A DNA stretch of 64,000 nucleotides from Candidatus Latescibacterota bacterium (GTDB taxonomy: Bacteria > JAAXHH01), in NCBI GenBank assembly GCA_022823465.1, contig JAJEHX010000012.1, forward strand, positions 38,368 through 102,367. The letters run 5' to 3'. Positions 16,075-25,915 of the stretch are shown piece after piece. Position 1 is the first letter of the stretch. Every line of letters starts with the position of its first letter. The notes under the pieces were generated by a model. The model was not told where the DNA came from and did not search any database. It worked only from the letters and a program-made list of their open reading frames with translations. The position numbers and the translations under genes were made by a program.

Positions 16075-18849
16075 ATGCGACTGGCAGGCGTTCTTCTGGC
16101 CATGATCATGACGGTTATGCCGACAGCGGCCCAGGAGACGGGCAGCCTGGCCGGCCGGGTTGCATCGGATAGGGGAGAAGCCCTCCTCGGAGCCAACATC
16201 GCGGTCAAAGGCCCCGCGATCGCAGTGTTGCGGGGCACGACGAGCGATGACCGGGGAATGTACCGTGTAGACGGCCTTCCCGCCGGCGAGTACGAAGTCA
16301 CCGCTTCCTTCCTGGGATACGAGGCGGCGAGCGCCACCCGTGTCGTCATCAGGGAAGGCGAGCGCACGGTAAGGGATTTCAGCCTTGCCTCCACGGCGCT
16401 CGTGGGCCAGCAGGTCGTGGTATCCGCTTCCCGGAAGCAGGAGAAGGCGCTGGACGCCCCGGCATCCGTCGAAGTGGTCGAGATGAAGGATATCCGGGAT
16501 TCCCAGGCGCTGTCCGTCAACGAGCACATCAAGAACCTCAGCGGCGTGGACCACGCGAAGACGGGCATCGTACAGGCCAGCACGGTGATCCGCGGCTTCA
16601 ACAAAGCGCTCTCGGGTCTCCTGCTTACGATGGTGGACAACCGGATCGCGCGGATCCCTTCGCTGCGCATCAATTCCTTCCACGTCATTCCCATCACCAG
16701 CGAGGATATCGAACGCATCGAGATCGTCCGCGGTCCCGGTTCGGCGCTCTACGGCCCCAACAGCTCCAATGGCGTGATGCACATCATCTCCCGGTCCCCC
16801 TTCGGATCGGAAGGTAACTTCGTGTCTCTCTCCGGGGGGGAACGCAGCCTCAGGAAGGCGTCCTTCCGGCATGCCAGCAGCGTAAACGACATGATCGGAC
16901 TCAAGGTTTCGGGGAAGTACCTGAAGGCCCGGGACTGGGAATACGACGACCCAAACGAAATCGTGCCGCGCAATCTCGACGTCGAGGGCCAGTACGGGGA
17001 AATCAGGGTCGACGTCCGTCCTTCGGAAGATCTGACCTTCATCACCTCGGCGGGGTATTCCAAGAGCTCCAGCATCCAGATGACGGGCCAGGGATCGGCC
17101 CAGGGCAAAGACTGGGTGTATGGTTACCTCCAGGGCCGGATGTTGTACAAGGGCTGGTTCGGCCAGTTCTTCTACAACAAGAGCGACGCGGGGGAAACCC
17201 AGTTGCTTCGCACAGGCGACGGCGTGGTGGACAAGTCGTCGTTGACTGTGATGCAGTTGCAGAACACCTCGGACGTCGGACTGCGCCAGCAGTTCATTTA
17301 CGGCGTGGACCTGTTTCTGACCCGTCCGCGCACGGAAGGAACCATCCACGGCAGCTACGAAGACGATGACGACACCAACGAATACGGGGTATACCTCCAG
17401 AGCGAGACCCGGTTCACCGACCAGGTGAGCCTGATGCTCGCCGGCCGGCTGGACCGGCACAGCAGGTTGGATAACCCCGTATTCTCGCCGCGTGCGGCGG
17501 TGGTTATGAAGCCCAATCCGGAAAATACGTTCAGGGTCACCTACAACAGGGCGTTCAACACGCCCACGGTTACCACCATGTCGCTGGATCTCAGGGCGGT
17601 TAACGACGCATTCGGATTCGGCGACCTTTTCGGAGGACTGGGCCTGGGACCGGACAACACGATCGATATCCGGTCGTACGGCGCGCGCAATCCTTTCACC
17701 TTTCGGCGCGACGAGACCGGCCGGCCCATGTACCGATCGCCCTTCGCCACCGTGGCCGGGCTTTCCAGGGACACCTACCTTCGTCTCGACGATCCGGTGG
17801 CCAACAATATGCTGTGGGGGGCCGCGAGGGAACTCGTGGTCGCGGAGTTGATCAAACAACTGGGCGACGACAGCGGCGGCCTCGTCACCCCTGAACTGGC
17901 GGCCCAGTTCACCGGCGTGATACCCGAACATCTCGAAGGCCTGACGAACAACCTGCAGCTGCTCAACCCGGAAACGCAGGGTTTCGATCCGTACGACGTC
18001 TCGGCGGTCCAGGACATCGACAAGATACGGCCGACCATCACGCAGACCCTCGAGTTCGGATACAAGGGTGTCGTCCGGAACAATCTGGTCCTCGCGGCCG
18101 ACTTCTACCGTACGCAGATGAACGACTACACCCTGCCGCTCTGGATCGTCACGCCCTCGGTGTTTATCGACGAAGGTTCCCTCCGAAGCGCCTTGAGCCA
18201 GGGCATCGCCGACTACCTGGCGGACCCTGAGAACATGCAACTGGCCGCCCTCATCGGGTTGCTCGATACGCCGCTTTTTGGCGGCAACGAGAATGGCGAC
18301 CACACGGACGAGGTCGACGGGTACATTGCCGATATCGCGGAAGGCGCGGCGATGATTCCCTTCGGTACCGTTACGCCCGAGCAGGCGTCCGACCCGACGG
18401 CGGTGGCCCTGACCTATAGGAATTTCGGCGACGTCACGGTTTACGGCGCCGATCTTGGATTTTCTTATTTTCCCTCCCGGTCCTGGCATCTCACGGGCAG
18501 TTATTCGTATATACACCGGAACTTGTTCGAGAACGTGGAGAACCTCGGCGACGTCCCGTTGAACTCCCCGAAGCACAAATTCAGCGGAGGCGTTACGTTC
18601 CGCCCCTCCGGGATGCCCCTGACCCTGGGCGGCAAGGTCAGTCACCGCGGCGCCTTCCCGATGCTGGACGGCGTGTACGCGGGCCCCGTTGACTCCTACA
18701 CCCTGTTGGACGTCAACGCCGCCTACGAGTTTTCCGCGATCACCTTCAGCGTGGAAGCCAGCAACCTGCTGAACACGAAATACCGGGCCTTCGTCGGCGC
18801 ACCGGAAATCGGCCGTCTGCTTTCGGCAGGCGTGGCCGTCCGGTTCTGA
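16075..18849 (+). CDS. TonB-dependent receptor, paralogue 2
   Basis: 924 residues from the ATG at 16075, where AAGGA lies upstream and the signal peptide (RLAGVLLAMIMTVMPTAAQ) begins at once; ATG 15973 would add a polar leader. The domain order matches paralogue 1: CarboxypepD-reg-like sandwich, plug with RIEIVRGPGSALYGPNSSNG, barrel ending GVAVRF. The two proteins match along almost their whole length, including QQVVVSASRKQEK and FSPRAA. They differ mainly in extracellular loops, and paralogue 2 lacks most of the Ala/Gln-rich insertion. This points to tandem duplication followed by divergence of ligand specificity, which is inference. Confidence 0.92.
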   Translation: MRLAGVLLAMIMTVMPTAAQETGSLAGRVASDRGEALLGANIAVKGPAIAVLRGTTSDDRGMYRVDGLPAGEYEVTASFLGYEAASATRVVIREGERTVRDFSLASTALVGQQVVVSASRKQEKALDAPASVEVVEMKDIRDSQALSVNEHIKNLSGVDHAKTGIVQASTVIRGFNKALSGLLLTMVDNRIARIPSLRINSFHVIPITSEDIERIEIVRGPGSALYGPNSSNGVMHIISRSPFGSEGNFVSLSGGERSLRKASFRHASSVNDMIGLKVSGKYLKARDWEYDDPNEIVPRNLDVEGQYGEIRVDVRPSEDLTFITSAGYSKSSSIQMTGQGSAQGKDWVYGYLQGRMLYKGWFGQFFYNKSDAGETQLLRTGDGVVDKSSLTVMQLQNTSDVGLRQQFIYGVDLFLTRPRTEGTIHGSYEDDDDTNEYGVYLQSETRFTDQVSLMLAGRLDRHSRLDNPVFSPRAAVVMKPNPENTFRVTYNRAFNTPTVTTMSLDLRAVNDAFGFGDLFGGLGLGPDNTIDIRSYGARNPFTFRRDETGRPMYRSPFATVAGLSRDTYLRLDDPVANNMLWGAARELVVAELIKQLGDDSGGLVTPELAAQFTGVIPEHLEGLTNNLQLLNPETQGFDPYDVSAVQDIDKIRPTITQTLEFGYKGVVRNNLVLAADFYRTQMNDYTLPLWIVTPSVFIDEGSLRSALSQGIADYLADPENMQLAALIGLLDTPLFGGNENGDHTDEVDGYIADIAEGAAMIPFGTVTPEQASDPTAVALTYRNFGDVTVYGADLGFSYFPSRSWHLTGSYSYIHRNLFENVENLGDVPLNSPKHKFSGGVTFRPSGMPLTLGGKVSHRGAFPMLDGVYAGPVDSYTLLDVNAAYEFSAITFSVEASNLLNTKYRAFVGAPEIGRLLSAGVAVRF

Positions 18850-18909
18850 CGAACCGGCCCGGAACGTTTCCTCCAAACAGCGTAGCGCATTGGCGGACAG
18901 ACAGAACGG

Positions 18910-18935
18910 CGGGCCTGCCCCGGGCCCGTTTTTTT
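18910..18935 (+). terminator. Rho-independent terminator after TonB receptor 2
   Basis: Stem CGGGCC/GGCCCG with a 7-nt loop, followed by seven T. Confidence 0.85.
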
Positions 18936-19134
18936 CATTTACCCGGTTTCCGGGAATAGAAACCCACCCTCGATGGTCTAACGGGATACCGTCGTCTTCC
19001 AGCCCCGGGTTATACGTCGCGATCTTCATTATATCGAAACCAAGTCGGCGGATTTTCGTGCAATCCAGTATAGACGTGCGCCGGATGCCCATCATTCAGT
19101 CCTCGGCATGGGTACGCGAATGGTCCAAATTGGC

Positions 19135-19163
19135 TTGACACGGGGAGCGTCGGGCGGTAAGAT
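19135..19163 (+). promoter_or_regulatory. strong sigma70-type promoter
   Basis: TTGACA (19135-19140), 17-nt spacer, TAAGAT (19158-19163). Transcription would start near 19170, only about 20 nt before the chosen ATG. This also excludes the upstream ATG at 19108 as the start. Confidence 0.75.
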
Positions 19164-19188
19164 GGATCCATCTTCAAGGAGACTCCAG

Positions 19189-22100
19189 ATGCTACATCGG
19201 TTTCGGTATTTGCTGGCGGTCCTGTGCCTGCTGGCCACGCCGGCCGCGGTCCTCGCCCAGGGGGACTACTTCGGCCGGAACAAGGTCCAGTACCGGGATT
19301 TCAAGTGGGAGATCATATCCACGCCCCACTTCGAGATCTATTACTACCAGGGGGAAGAAGAAGCCGCCTACGATGCCGCCAGGATGGCCGAGCGGTCGTA
19401 CAACCGGTTGAGCCGCATACTCCGGCACCGGTTCAGCGACAAGGTCCCGATCATCTTCTACGCCTCCCATACCGACTTCCAGCAGACCAATGTCCTGTCC
19501 GGTTTCATCAGCGAGGGCACCGGCGGCGTGACGGAATTCAACAAGAACCGCATATTGCTTCCCTTTACCGGGTCGTACGCGGAACTGGAGCACGTGCTCA
19601 CCCACGAGCTCGTTCACGCCTTCCAGGGAGACGTACTCTACGGCGCCGGTCCCGGTGTGTCCATCCTGAACCCTATGGCTTTCGTCGCACCCCTCTGGTT
19701 CATGGAGGGCATGGCGGAATACCTGTCTTTGGGCGGTATCGACGCGTATACCCACATGTGGCTTCGGGACGCCGCGCTGCAAGGTTACCTTCCCCCGACC
19801 ATACCGGCAATGGACTACAGTTTCGGCGTGTATCGGTTCGGCCAGGCTCTCTTTGCCTACATCGGGGACCGGTACGGGGATCGCAAGATCGGCGAGATAC
19901 TCCGCAAGACGGGACGCATGCGAAACGTGAACGAAGCCTTCCGTTCCTCCATAGGCAAGGACATCGAGAAGCTGTCCGACGAGTGGAACGAGCACGTGCG
20001 CAAGACCTACCTTCCGCAGATCAAGGATTACGAGAAACCCCAGGCCTTCGCCCGGCAACTGACCGACGTCCGGGAATCCCGGGCGGGCCTGCACCTCGCT
20101 CCGGCGATTTCGCCGCGGGGCGACAAGCTCGTTTTCATCTCGAACAAAAGCCTTTACAACGACATCTATCTCGCTTCCGCCATCAATGGCGAGGTCATCT
20201 CGAAACTAGTCGAAGGGGAACGATCGGCCGATTTCGAGTCGCTCCGGTTTTTCTCCACGTCCATCTCCTGGTCGCCCGATGAGCAGTTCATCGCCTTCCC
20301 GGCGAAGGTGGGGGCGCGGGACGCCCTGTACGTCATGGACGTCAGGAAGAAGAAGGTGATCAGGCGTATCAAGGTGGACCTGGACGGCGCCACGTCGCCG
20401 AGCTGGTCGCCCGACGGGAGCAAGCTGGTCTTCGTCGGTCTCCAGGGCGGGCAGTCCGATCTGTACGTGGTGGACGCCACGGGCGGCAACCTGAAGGCCC
20501 TTACCCGGGACAGGTACACGGACCGCGATCCGGTATGGTCGCCCGACGGCAAGAAGATCGCCTTCTCCACCGACCGGGGCGATGTGACCAATTTCAGGAC
20601 GCTCACCTTCGGATACCAGCAACTCGCGCTCTACGACCTGGCCACGGGAACGGTCGAAAAGATTCCCGGCCAGATCGGCAAGGGGATATCGCCACAATGG
20701 TCCGCCGACGGCGAGAAGATCGCCTTCATATCGGACCGCACCGGCATTTCCAATATTTTCATCTGGGACTCGAAGTCCAGGGAGACCTACCAGATTACCA
20801 ATATCCTGACCGGGGTGACCAACATTACGGCCGCCGGTCCCGCCATCACCTGGGCGCAGAAGGCGGACCGCCTGATCTTTTCCTCCCTGTCCTGGGGAGG
20901 GTTCGACCTGTTCGCCATCACCGATCCGGCGTCGCTGATGAAAGAACCCTACGATCACGACGAGGCGGCGACGCCCGGTGCGGCGCCGTTGGGACAGCAA
21001 CTAGCCCCGCCCCGGAGGACCGAACCTTCGGAAGAAACCGCTGCCGCCGGGGATGGCGAAGCGTCTTCGCCGGACACCACCGTGGCGATCGCCGATAGCC
21101 TGTCTGCCACGCCGTCCACATCGCCGGACGCCTCGACCGGTACCGGGCAATCGAATTCAAACGCTGAGCGGGAGAAGGTAAGCACGGTCCAGACCGTGCT
21201 TACGGCGCCTCCCGATACGACGTCCGCAAAGGATGCAACGACGCCGGATGAAGCACCCGATGAGACGAAAAGTACCGAACTCCTTCAGGAACCGGAGTTT
21301 CCTTTCGGACCCGTCACGGGCGGCATCGGACCGGGGGGCGAATTGCCCGACACGACCGCCTGGATCGACGGCACGTTCAAGAAGAAGAAGTACTCCCCCC
21401 GTTTCGGCCTCGATTATATCGGCGGAAACGCCGGTTACGCCACGAACGTCGGCCTGGTGGGCAGTTCCCTTCTGTCCTTCAGCGATATCCTGAACAACCA
21501 CAAGATTCTTGTCGGCGCCAACGTTTTCGGTTCCCTGACGGATGCGAACCTGCTGCTTCAATACACCAACCTGACCCGGCGCGTCAACTGGAGCGTGGCC
21601 GCGTTTCAGTACAGTTACGACCTGTTCTACAACTACCAGAGCCCCATCCTTACCCAGGTGACCACCCAGATCAACCGCGGCGTTCATCTCTTCATAAGCC
21701 GGCCTTTCAGCCAGTTCAGCCGCCTCGAACTGGGCGTCCAGGGGGTGCACAGGACCCGTGAACTGGTGGATGTGAGTTTCAATTACTTCGGCATCCGCCG
21801 GACCCGGCGCGGGAACCTCGGCAGCGTGAATTTCATTCAACCCAGCGTCGCCCTGGTCACCGATCACACCCTCTATGGCGTTACCGGTCCGATCGCCGGC
21901 GCCAGGGGCCGCGTGGAAGTGATACCGACCTTCGGCGAACTGCAGTTTACACGTGCGGTCATCGACTACCGAACGTACTTCAACGTGTTGCAGCGCTACG
22001 CTTTTGCCTTCCGTCTGTTCGGGTTGGCCAGCGAGGGGCGCGACCAGGAACTCTATCCCTTCGGAGGTCCCTATGACTTCCGCGGCGCCAACTACTGGTC

Positions 22101-22602
22101 CGTCTGGGGGAGCAAGGTCGCGATGGCCAACGCGGAGTTCCGGTTTCCACTGATCGAAGTGCTGGCCATGGGCTGGCCGCTTCCGCTGGCTTTCCAGCAG
22201 ATTCGGGGCTCGCTATTCGTAGACGCGGGAAGCGCCTGGGACCAGAACACCAGCGCCGTGCAGGCCAACCAGTACGCGGGCTACCCCAACGTGGGAGAGT
22301 TCGTCGACGGCAGGCTGGTCAGGCCGAACGGACTGGGACCGGGTACGATGGAGGAACTGGCGGGAGGGCCGATCGCCGTGGCCTATGGCATTGGTGCGCG
22401 GGCGCGCGTCGGCTTTCTGATCCTGAAGTTCGACGTCGCCCGTCAGTTTGACCTGGGCAGGCGGCCGTCATGGTATAACGCCGAAAACCTACCCAACGTG
22501 CCCAGGGGACTGGAATCCGAGTTCCCGGGTACGCGTTCGTACCGTCTGAGGAATGCGCTGAACGATACCCAGTTCTTCTTTACGATAGGCGCCGATTTTT
22601 AG
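19189..22602 (+). CDS. exported peptidase-MA / beta-propeller / outer-membrane barrel fusion
   Basis: 1137 residues from the ATG at 19189 (AAGGAG upstream). Signal peptide to about residue 23. A gluzincin-type metallopeptidase module (about 40-285) shows HELVH at 139-143 and WFMEGMAEYL, a candidate third-ligand Glu. A six-bladed TolB/PD40 propeller (about 300-620) has repeated WSPDGKKIAF-type strands. A Ser/Thr/Pro/Glu-rich linker (about 630-740) is followed by a BamA/Omp85-like or surface-antigen barrel (about 760-1137), with PYDFRGANY near the last strands. It is probably anchored in the outer membrane with catalytic and propeller parts in the periplasm or outside. Its substrate is unknown. 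Confidence 0.85.
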   Translation: MLHRFRYLLAVLCLLATPAAVLAQGDYFGRNKVQYRDFKWEIISTPHFEIYYYQGEEEAAYDAARMAERSYNRLSRILRHRFSDKVPIIFYASHTDFQQTNVLSGFISEGTGGVTEFNKNRILLPFTGSYAELEHVLTHELVHAFQGDVLYGAGPGVSILNPMAFVAPLWFMEGMAEYLSLGGIDAYTHMWLRDAALQGYLPPTIPAMDYSFGVYRFGQALFAYIGDRYGDRKIGEILRKTGRMRNVNEAFRSSIGKDIEKLSDEWNEHVRKTYLPQIKDYEKPQAFARQLTDVRESRAGLHLAPAISPRGDKLVFISNKSLYNDIYLASAINGEVISKLVEGERSADFESLRFFSTSISWSPDEQFIAFPAKVGARDALYVMDVRKKKVIRRIKVDLDGATSPSWSPDGSKLVFVGLQGGQSDLYVVDATGGNLKALTRDRYTDRDPVWSPDGKKIAFSTDRGDVTNFRTLTFGYQQLALYDLATGTVEKIPGQIGKGISPQWSADGEKIAFISDRTGISNIFIWDSKSRETYQITNILTGVTNITAAGPAITWAQKADRLIFSSLSWGGFDLFAITDPASLMKEPYDHDEAATPGAAPLGQQLAPPRRTEPSEETAAAGDGEASSPDTTVAIADSLSATPSTSPDASTGTGQSNSNAEREKVSTVQTVLTAPPDTTSAKDATTPDEAPDETKSTELLQEPEFPFGPVTGGIGPGGELPDTTAWIDGTFKKKKYSPRFGLDYIGGNAGYATNVGLVGSSLLSFSDILNNHKILVGANVFGSLTDANLLLQYTNLTRRVNWSVAAFQYSYDLFYNYQSPILTQVTTQINRGVHLFISRPFSQFSRLELGVQGVHRTRELVDVSFNYFGIRRTRRGNLGSVNFIQPSVALVTDHTLYGVTGPIAGARGRVEVIPTFGELQFTRAVIDYRTYFNVLQRYAFAFRLFGLASEGRDQELYPFGGPYDFRGANYWSVWGSKVAMANAEFRFPLIEVLAMGWPLPLAFQQIRGSLFVDAGSAWDQNTSAVQANQYAGYPNVGEFVDGRLVRPNGLGPGTMEELAGGPIAVAYGIGARARVGFLILKFDVARQFDLGRRPSWYNAENLPNVPRGLESEFPGTRSYRLRNALNDTQFFFTIGADF

Positions 22603-22685
22603 GATAGCCCTGAACACCGGCCTGGCGGCCGCTATATCCCCCGTCGATTCACCAACGCCTATACACGGAGACACGGCAGGTATAC

Positions 22686-23618
22686 ATGCATACGTCAGAA
22701 GAGATCAAGGCCTTAAGGGAGCAACACTATAACGCCACGCTGACAGAAATCCATGAACTGAACCCCGAACTGTGGATCATCCGGGTGAAACCGGACGACG
22801 AACTCCCGCCGTACATGCCTGGACAGTACACGACCCTCGGCCTGGGCGATTGGGAGCCCACCAACGATCCCGCCCATAACGAGGATGTAAACGAGAACCT
22901 CAAGACAAAGCTTATCCGCCGTGCCTATTCCATGTCCTTTCCCATGTACGAGGACGACCCCGGCCAATTGCTGGAACCGGGGGACATGGATTACTACGAG
23001 TTTTACATTACGCTCGTGGCCCGTGACGGCGAAGAAGGCCAGGATCCTTCCCTCACGCCCAGGCTGTGGATGCTGAAGGAAGGCGACCGGCTCTTTATGG
23101 GACCCAAGGTGACGGGTCATTACACCCTGGAACACGTGACCCCGGACGACCAGGTCATCTTCGCCGCGACGGGCACCGGAGAGGCGCCCCACAACTGCAT
23201 GATCGCCGATCTGATGCGGAACGGCCACAAGCCCGATATCATTTCGGTGGTCTGCGTGCGATATGCCCGGGACCTGGGTTACCAGGATACCAACGAGCGG
23301 CTGGAGCAACTTCACTCGAATTACCATTACATCACGCTGACCACCCGGGAGTCGCACAACCTCGATCGCAAGGTGTATATACAAGACCTGGTAAGGACCG
23401 GGGAACTGGAAGAAAGGACCGGTATCGTCCTGAATCCCGACAGGACCCACGTGTACATCTGTGGAAACCCCGACATGATCGGCGTGCCCAATTACACCAG
23501 GGAGGGCGACAAGTCCTATCCCTCGCCCACCGGCCTGGTCGAGCTGCTCGAATCGCGTGGATTCAAGGCGGATCATCGAAGAGACAAGGGAAACATACAC
23601 TTCGAGGAATACTGGTAG
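22686..23618 (+). CDS. ferredoxin-NADP(+) reductase family flavoenzyme
   Basis: 310 residues. FAD-binding motif RRAYSMSFP (RxYS) after an MPGQYTTLGLG strand, then the NADP-binding half with FAATGTGEAP, VRYARDLGYQ, YICGNPDMIG and a C-terminal aromatic HFEEYW that would stack on the flavin. This matches bacterial FNRs that exchange electrons between NADPH and ferredoxin or flavodoxin. It is longer than E. coli Fpr (248) because of an insert around residues 55-110. It is monocistronic or loosely linked to the barrel gene 83 nt upstream. Confidence 0.88.
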   Translation: MHTSEEIKALREQHYNATLTEIHELNPELWIIRVKPDDELPPYMPGQYTTLGLGDWEPTNDPAHNEDVNENLKTKLIRRAYSMSFPMYEDDPGQLLEPGDMDYYEFYITLVARDGEEGQDPSLTPRLWMLKEGDRLFMGPKVTGHYTLEHVTPDDQVIFAATGTGEAPHNCMIADLMRNGHKPDIISVVCVRYARDLGYQDTNERLEQLHSNYHYITLTTRESHNLDRKVYIQDLVRTGELEERTGIVLNPDRTHVYICGNPDMIGVPNYTREGDKSYPSPTGLVELLESRGFKADHRRDKGNIHFEEYW

Positions 23619-23728
23619 CCGGAAGCCCGGCCGGTTTGCGGCGGGATAACAGGTAGCCGGCACCCCGGGTTTCCCGATCATTAAAAATGCCGGATCCGGG
23701 TCGCATCCTGTTCGACGAAGAGGCCGCC

Positions 23729-24700
23729 ATGCAGAAACTGACGCTGGATACGGATGGCAATCCGGAGGTATCCAGCGGGGCCATGCCTTCCTGCGGCGAC
23801 GTGGAAGTGTTGCTCAAGGCACGGGCGTGTGTGCTGTCTCGCAGGCGCGTCGCCGATGGCGACGCCACACCGGTATCGGCCATACCGGCCAGGCCGACCG
23901 CAAACGGTCGCCATGTATCGGTGGGCCGGTGTTTCACGGGGATCATCGAGAAAGCCGGGGGGCGCGTGGAAGCGCTCACCCCGGGCGACCGGGTCGTTGC
24001 CTGTCATACCGACGGCGGTTTCTCCGAATACCACAGCGTTCCCGCGTACCACGTCGTAAAATTGCCGGTCGGCATCAGTTTCGAAGAGGGCGCCATAGCC
24101 GCCCTGATGCCGGCGGTCCTGAACGGGATGGAGCGCGCGCAGGTGAAAGGCCGGTCGGTTTTCATCAGCGGCGCGGGGACCACCGGCCTGCTGAGTACGC
24201 AGATCGCGCGCATATCGGGCGCGACGACGATCATCGCGGCGGACCTGCACGCGACGCGTCTTCAGCGCGCGCGGGACGCGGGCGCGGACACTGTGGTCAA
24301 CATCTCCACGGAGGACGCCCACCGGCGCGTCATGGACCAGACCGGCGGCCGGGGCGTGGATGTCTGTCTCGAGTGCGCCGGTAACGAAACTTCCTTTTTC
24401 CAATGTGCGGCGACGCTGCGCCCGGGCGGGAAGCTCGTCGTCCTCAAGCCTGTGACAAACCCCGTATCCATCGAAATGCGGGACTGGTCGGAACGATCGC
24501 TGCAACTGATCATGGGCCGGGAACAGCCCTTCGAAACCCCCTACCTGGTGGAACAGGGGTTGAAACTTGTGGGCATTGGCGCGGTGAGGCTGCGTCCCCT
24601 GCTGACCCATGTGTTTCCCGTCCACCGCATTGCCGAAGCCCTCGAACTGATCGATGGACAGCCGAACCTGGCCGTTGAAGTTGCGCTGATAAGGGCATAG
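23729..24700 (+). CDS. medium-chain dehydrogenase/reductase (alcohol-dehydrogenase-like)
   Basis: 323 residues from the ATG at 23729 (GAAGAGG upstream); ATG 23687 adds 14 residues without a ribosome site. GroES-like N-half with PGDRVVACHTDGGFSEY, Rossmann half with FISGAGTTGLLSTQIARISGA, and an ECAGNETSFFQCAATLRPGGKLVV segment. The usual catalytic-zinc CGTDxH motif is replaced by ACVLSRRRVADGD and the four-cysteine structural zinc loop is missing, so it may be zinc-free or have lost activity. Substrate unknown. Confidence 0.75.
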   Translation: MQKLTLDTDGNPEVSSGAMPSCGDVEVLLKARACVLSRRRVADGDATPVSAIPARPTANGRHVSVGRCFTGIIEKAGGRVEALTPGDRVVACHTDGGFSEYHSVPAYHVVKLPVGISFEEGAIAALMPAVLNGMERAQVKGRSVFISGAGTTGLLSTQIARISGATTIIAADLHATRLQRARDAGADTVVNISTEDAHRRVMDQTGGRGVDVCLECAGNETSFFQCAATLRPGGKLVVLKPVTNPVSIEMRDWSERSLQLIMGREQPFETPYLVEQGLKLVGIGAVRLRPLLTHVFPVHRIAEALELIDGQPNLAVEVALIRA

Positions 24701-24729
24701 GGATCGGCCATATCCGGACCCCGTAATGC

Positions 24730-24759
24730 TTGACGCGGATACTTCCGGGTCCGTACTTT
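24730..24759 (+). promoter_or_regulatory. candidate promoter of the tol-pal cluster
   Basis: TTGACG (24730-24735), 18-nt spacer, TACTTT (24754-24759), about 50 nt before tolQ. Confidence 0.45.
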
Positions 24760-24810
24760 CATGCCGCCGGCCAAGGGACGCGAGACCGATAGAAAGGGAA
24801 AGAAAGCGCT

Positions 24811-25509
24811 TTGTCTTCCGAAGTCAGTATCCTGAATCTGATTCTGGATTCGGGCACCGTCGCCAAGTTCGTTATCATCGTCCTGCTGATCTTCTCTATC
24901 GTGTCATGGGCGATTATGGCGGAGCGTTGGCGGTACTTCCGCCGGGCCCAGTCGCAGTCCCGGCATTTCCTCGCTTTCTTTCAATCCCAGCGGGACTACA
25001 GCCAGGTTTATACCGTGGCTTCGAAGTGGCCCTGCAGTCCCGCCGCCGTTGTCTTCCGCGAGGTATACGAGAAGCACGAGTCGGTCTTCTCCCCTCCCGG
25101 CGGCAACGAAGACCGGTCGAAGGAAGTCGTCCAGGACCTGATGGAATCCATCTATCGCGACCTGCGGCTGGCCGCCCATCGGGAACTGGCCCGGTTCGAA
25201 CAACGACTGCCCATACTGGCCACCGCGGGAAGCGTGTGCCCCTTTCTCGGCCTCTTCGGAACGGTATGGGGCGTAATGACCGCTTTTCTGGACATCAGTA
25301 CCAAGGGCTCCACCAACATCGTGGTCGTGGCGCCCGGTATCGCGGAGGCATTGATCACGACGATCGCGGGCCTGGCCGTGGCCATCCCGGCCATGGTGGC
25401 GTACAACTACTTCGTGCAGCGGTCGAGGGACCTGGGCCTGGAGCTTGAAGATCTGGCCACCGCGGTCATGAACATCCTCCAGTTGCGGGGACGTCATGAA
25501 TTCGTTTGA
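24811..25509 (+). CDS. tolQ: TolQ/ExbB/MotA proton-channel protein
   Basis: 232 residues, TTG start preceded by AAAGGGAAAG. Three membrane helices: near residues 15-35 (FVIIVLLIFSIVSWAIMAE), about 130-155 (LPILATAGSVCPFLGLFGTVWG) and about 170-195 (VVAPGIAEALITTIAGLAVAIPAM). The GTVWGVMTAF and TIAGLAVAIPA motifs are those of the TolQ/ExbB pore. With TolR it uses proton flow to energise the Tol-Pal envelope complex at division. It is the first gene of a compact cluster and overlaps tolR by 14 nt. Confidence 0.93.
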   Translation: MSSEVSILNLILDSGTVAKFVIIVLLIFSIVSWAIMAERWRYFRRAQSQSRHFLAFFQSQRDYSQVYTVASKWPCSPAAVVFREVYEKHESVFSPPGGNEDRSKEVVQDLMESIYRDLRLAAHRELARFEQRLPILATAGSVCPFLGLFGTVWGVMTAFLDISTKGSTNIVVVAPGIAEALITTIAGLAVAIPAMVAYNYFVQRSRDLGLELEDLATAVMNILQLRGRHEFV

Positions 25510-25915
25510 TTTCAATAGCGCGGGTTCGCCCCGCGCCCTATCGGAAATCAACGTAACGGCGCTGGTCGACGTCATGACCGTGCTCCTGATCATCTTCATG
25601 ATCACCACGCCGATGATTCAGAGCGGCGTCCAGGTGGATCTGCCCAGGGCGAGCGCGGCCGCGCCGGACCTGGCCGAGGGGCTCGTCATCACCATAACGA
25701 GCGAAGGATCGCTGTACCTGGAAGACCGACTGCTCTCGATGAGCCAGTTCGACGGGGTGTTCAGGGAGATATTCGAAGGTCAGCAGGATAAACCGGTGTT
25801 TATCCGTGGAGACGAGCGGGTGCCCTACGGCGCCGTCATTGCCGTGCTCGATAAGCTCAAGGAGCACGGCGTAACCCAGATAGGACTGGCGACCAGTCTG
25901 AGACCGTCACGATAA
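25496..25915 (+). CDS. tolR: TolR/ExbD biopolymer transport protein
   Basis: 139 residues. One N-terminal membrane helix begins at EINVTALVDVMTVLLIIFMI and contains the conserved Asp that carries protons (VDVMTV). It continues TTPMIQSGVQVDLPRA and ends in a periplasmic alpha/beta domain with FIRGDERVPYGAVIAVLDKLKEHG. It overlaps tolQ by 14 nt and the next gene by 1 nt (TAATG), consistent with coupled translation. Confidence 0.93.
   Translation: MNSFDFNSAGSPRALSEINVTALVDVMTVLLIIFMITTPMIQSGVQVDLPRASAAAPDLAEGLVITITSEGSLYLEDRLLSMSQFDGVFREIFEGQQDKPVFIRGDERVPYGAVIAVLDKLKEHGVTQIGLATSLRPSR

Larger units (their letters stand above)
18850..19188. other. 339-bp intergenic region with terminator and promoter
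   Basis: It holds the terminator of the receptor gene (18910-18935) and the promoter of the next gene (19135-19163). A short open frame on the plus strand here has no family features. Confidence 0.7.

Noticed and set aside
15979..19095. Very long minus-strand frame (1038 aa) opposite TonB receptor 2
   Set aside because: Fully antisense to a receptor with signal peptide, plug and barrel; no start signal or motif.
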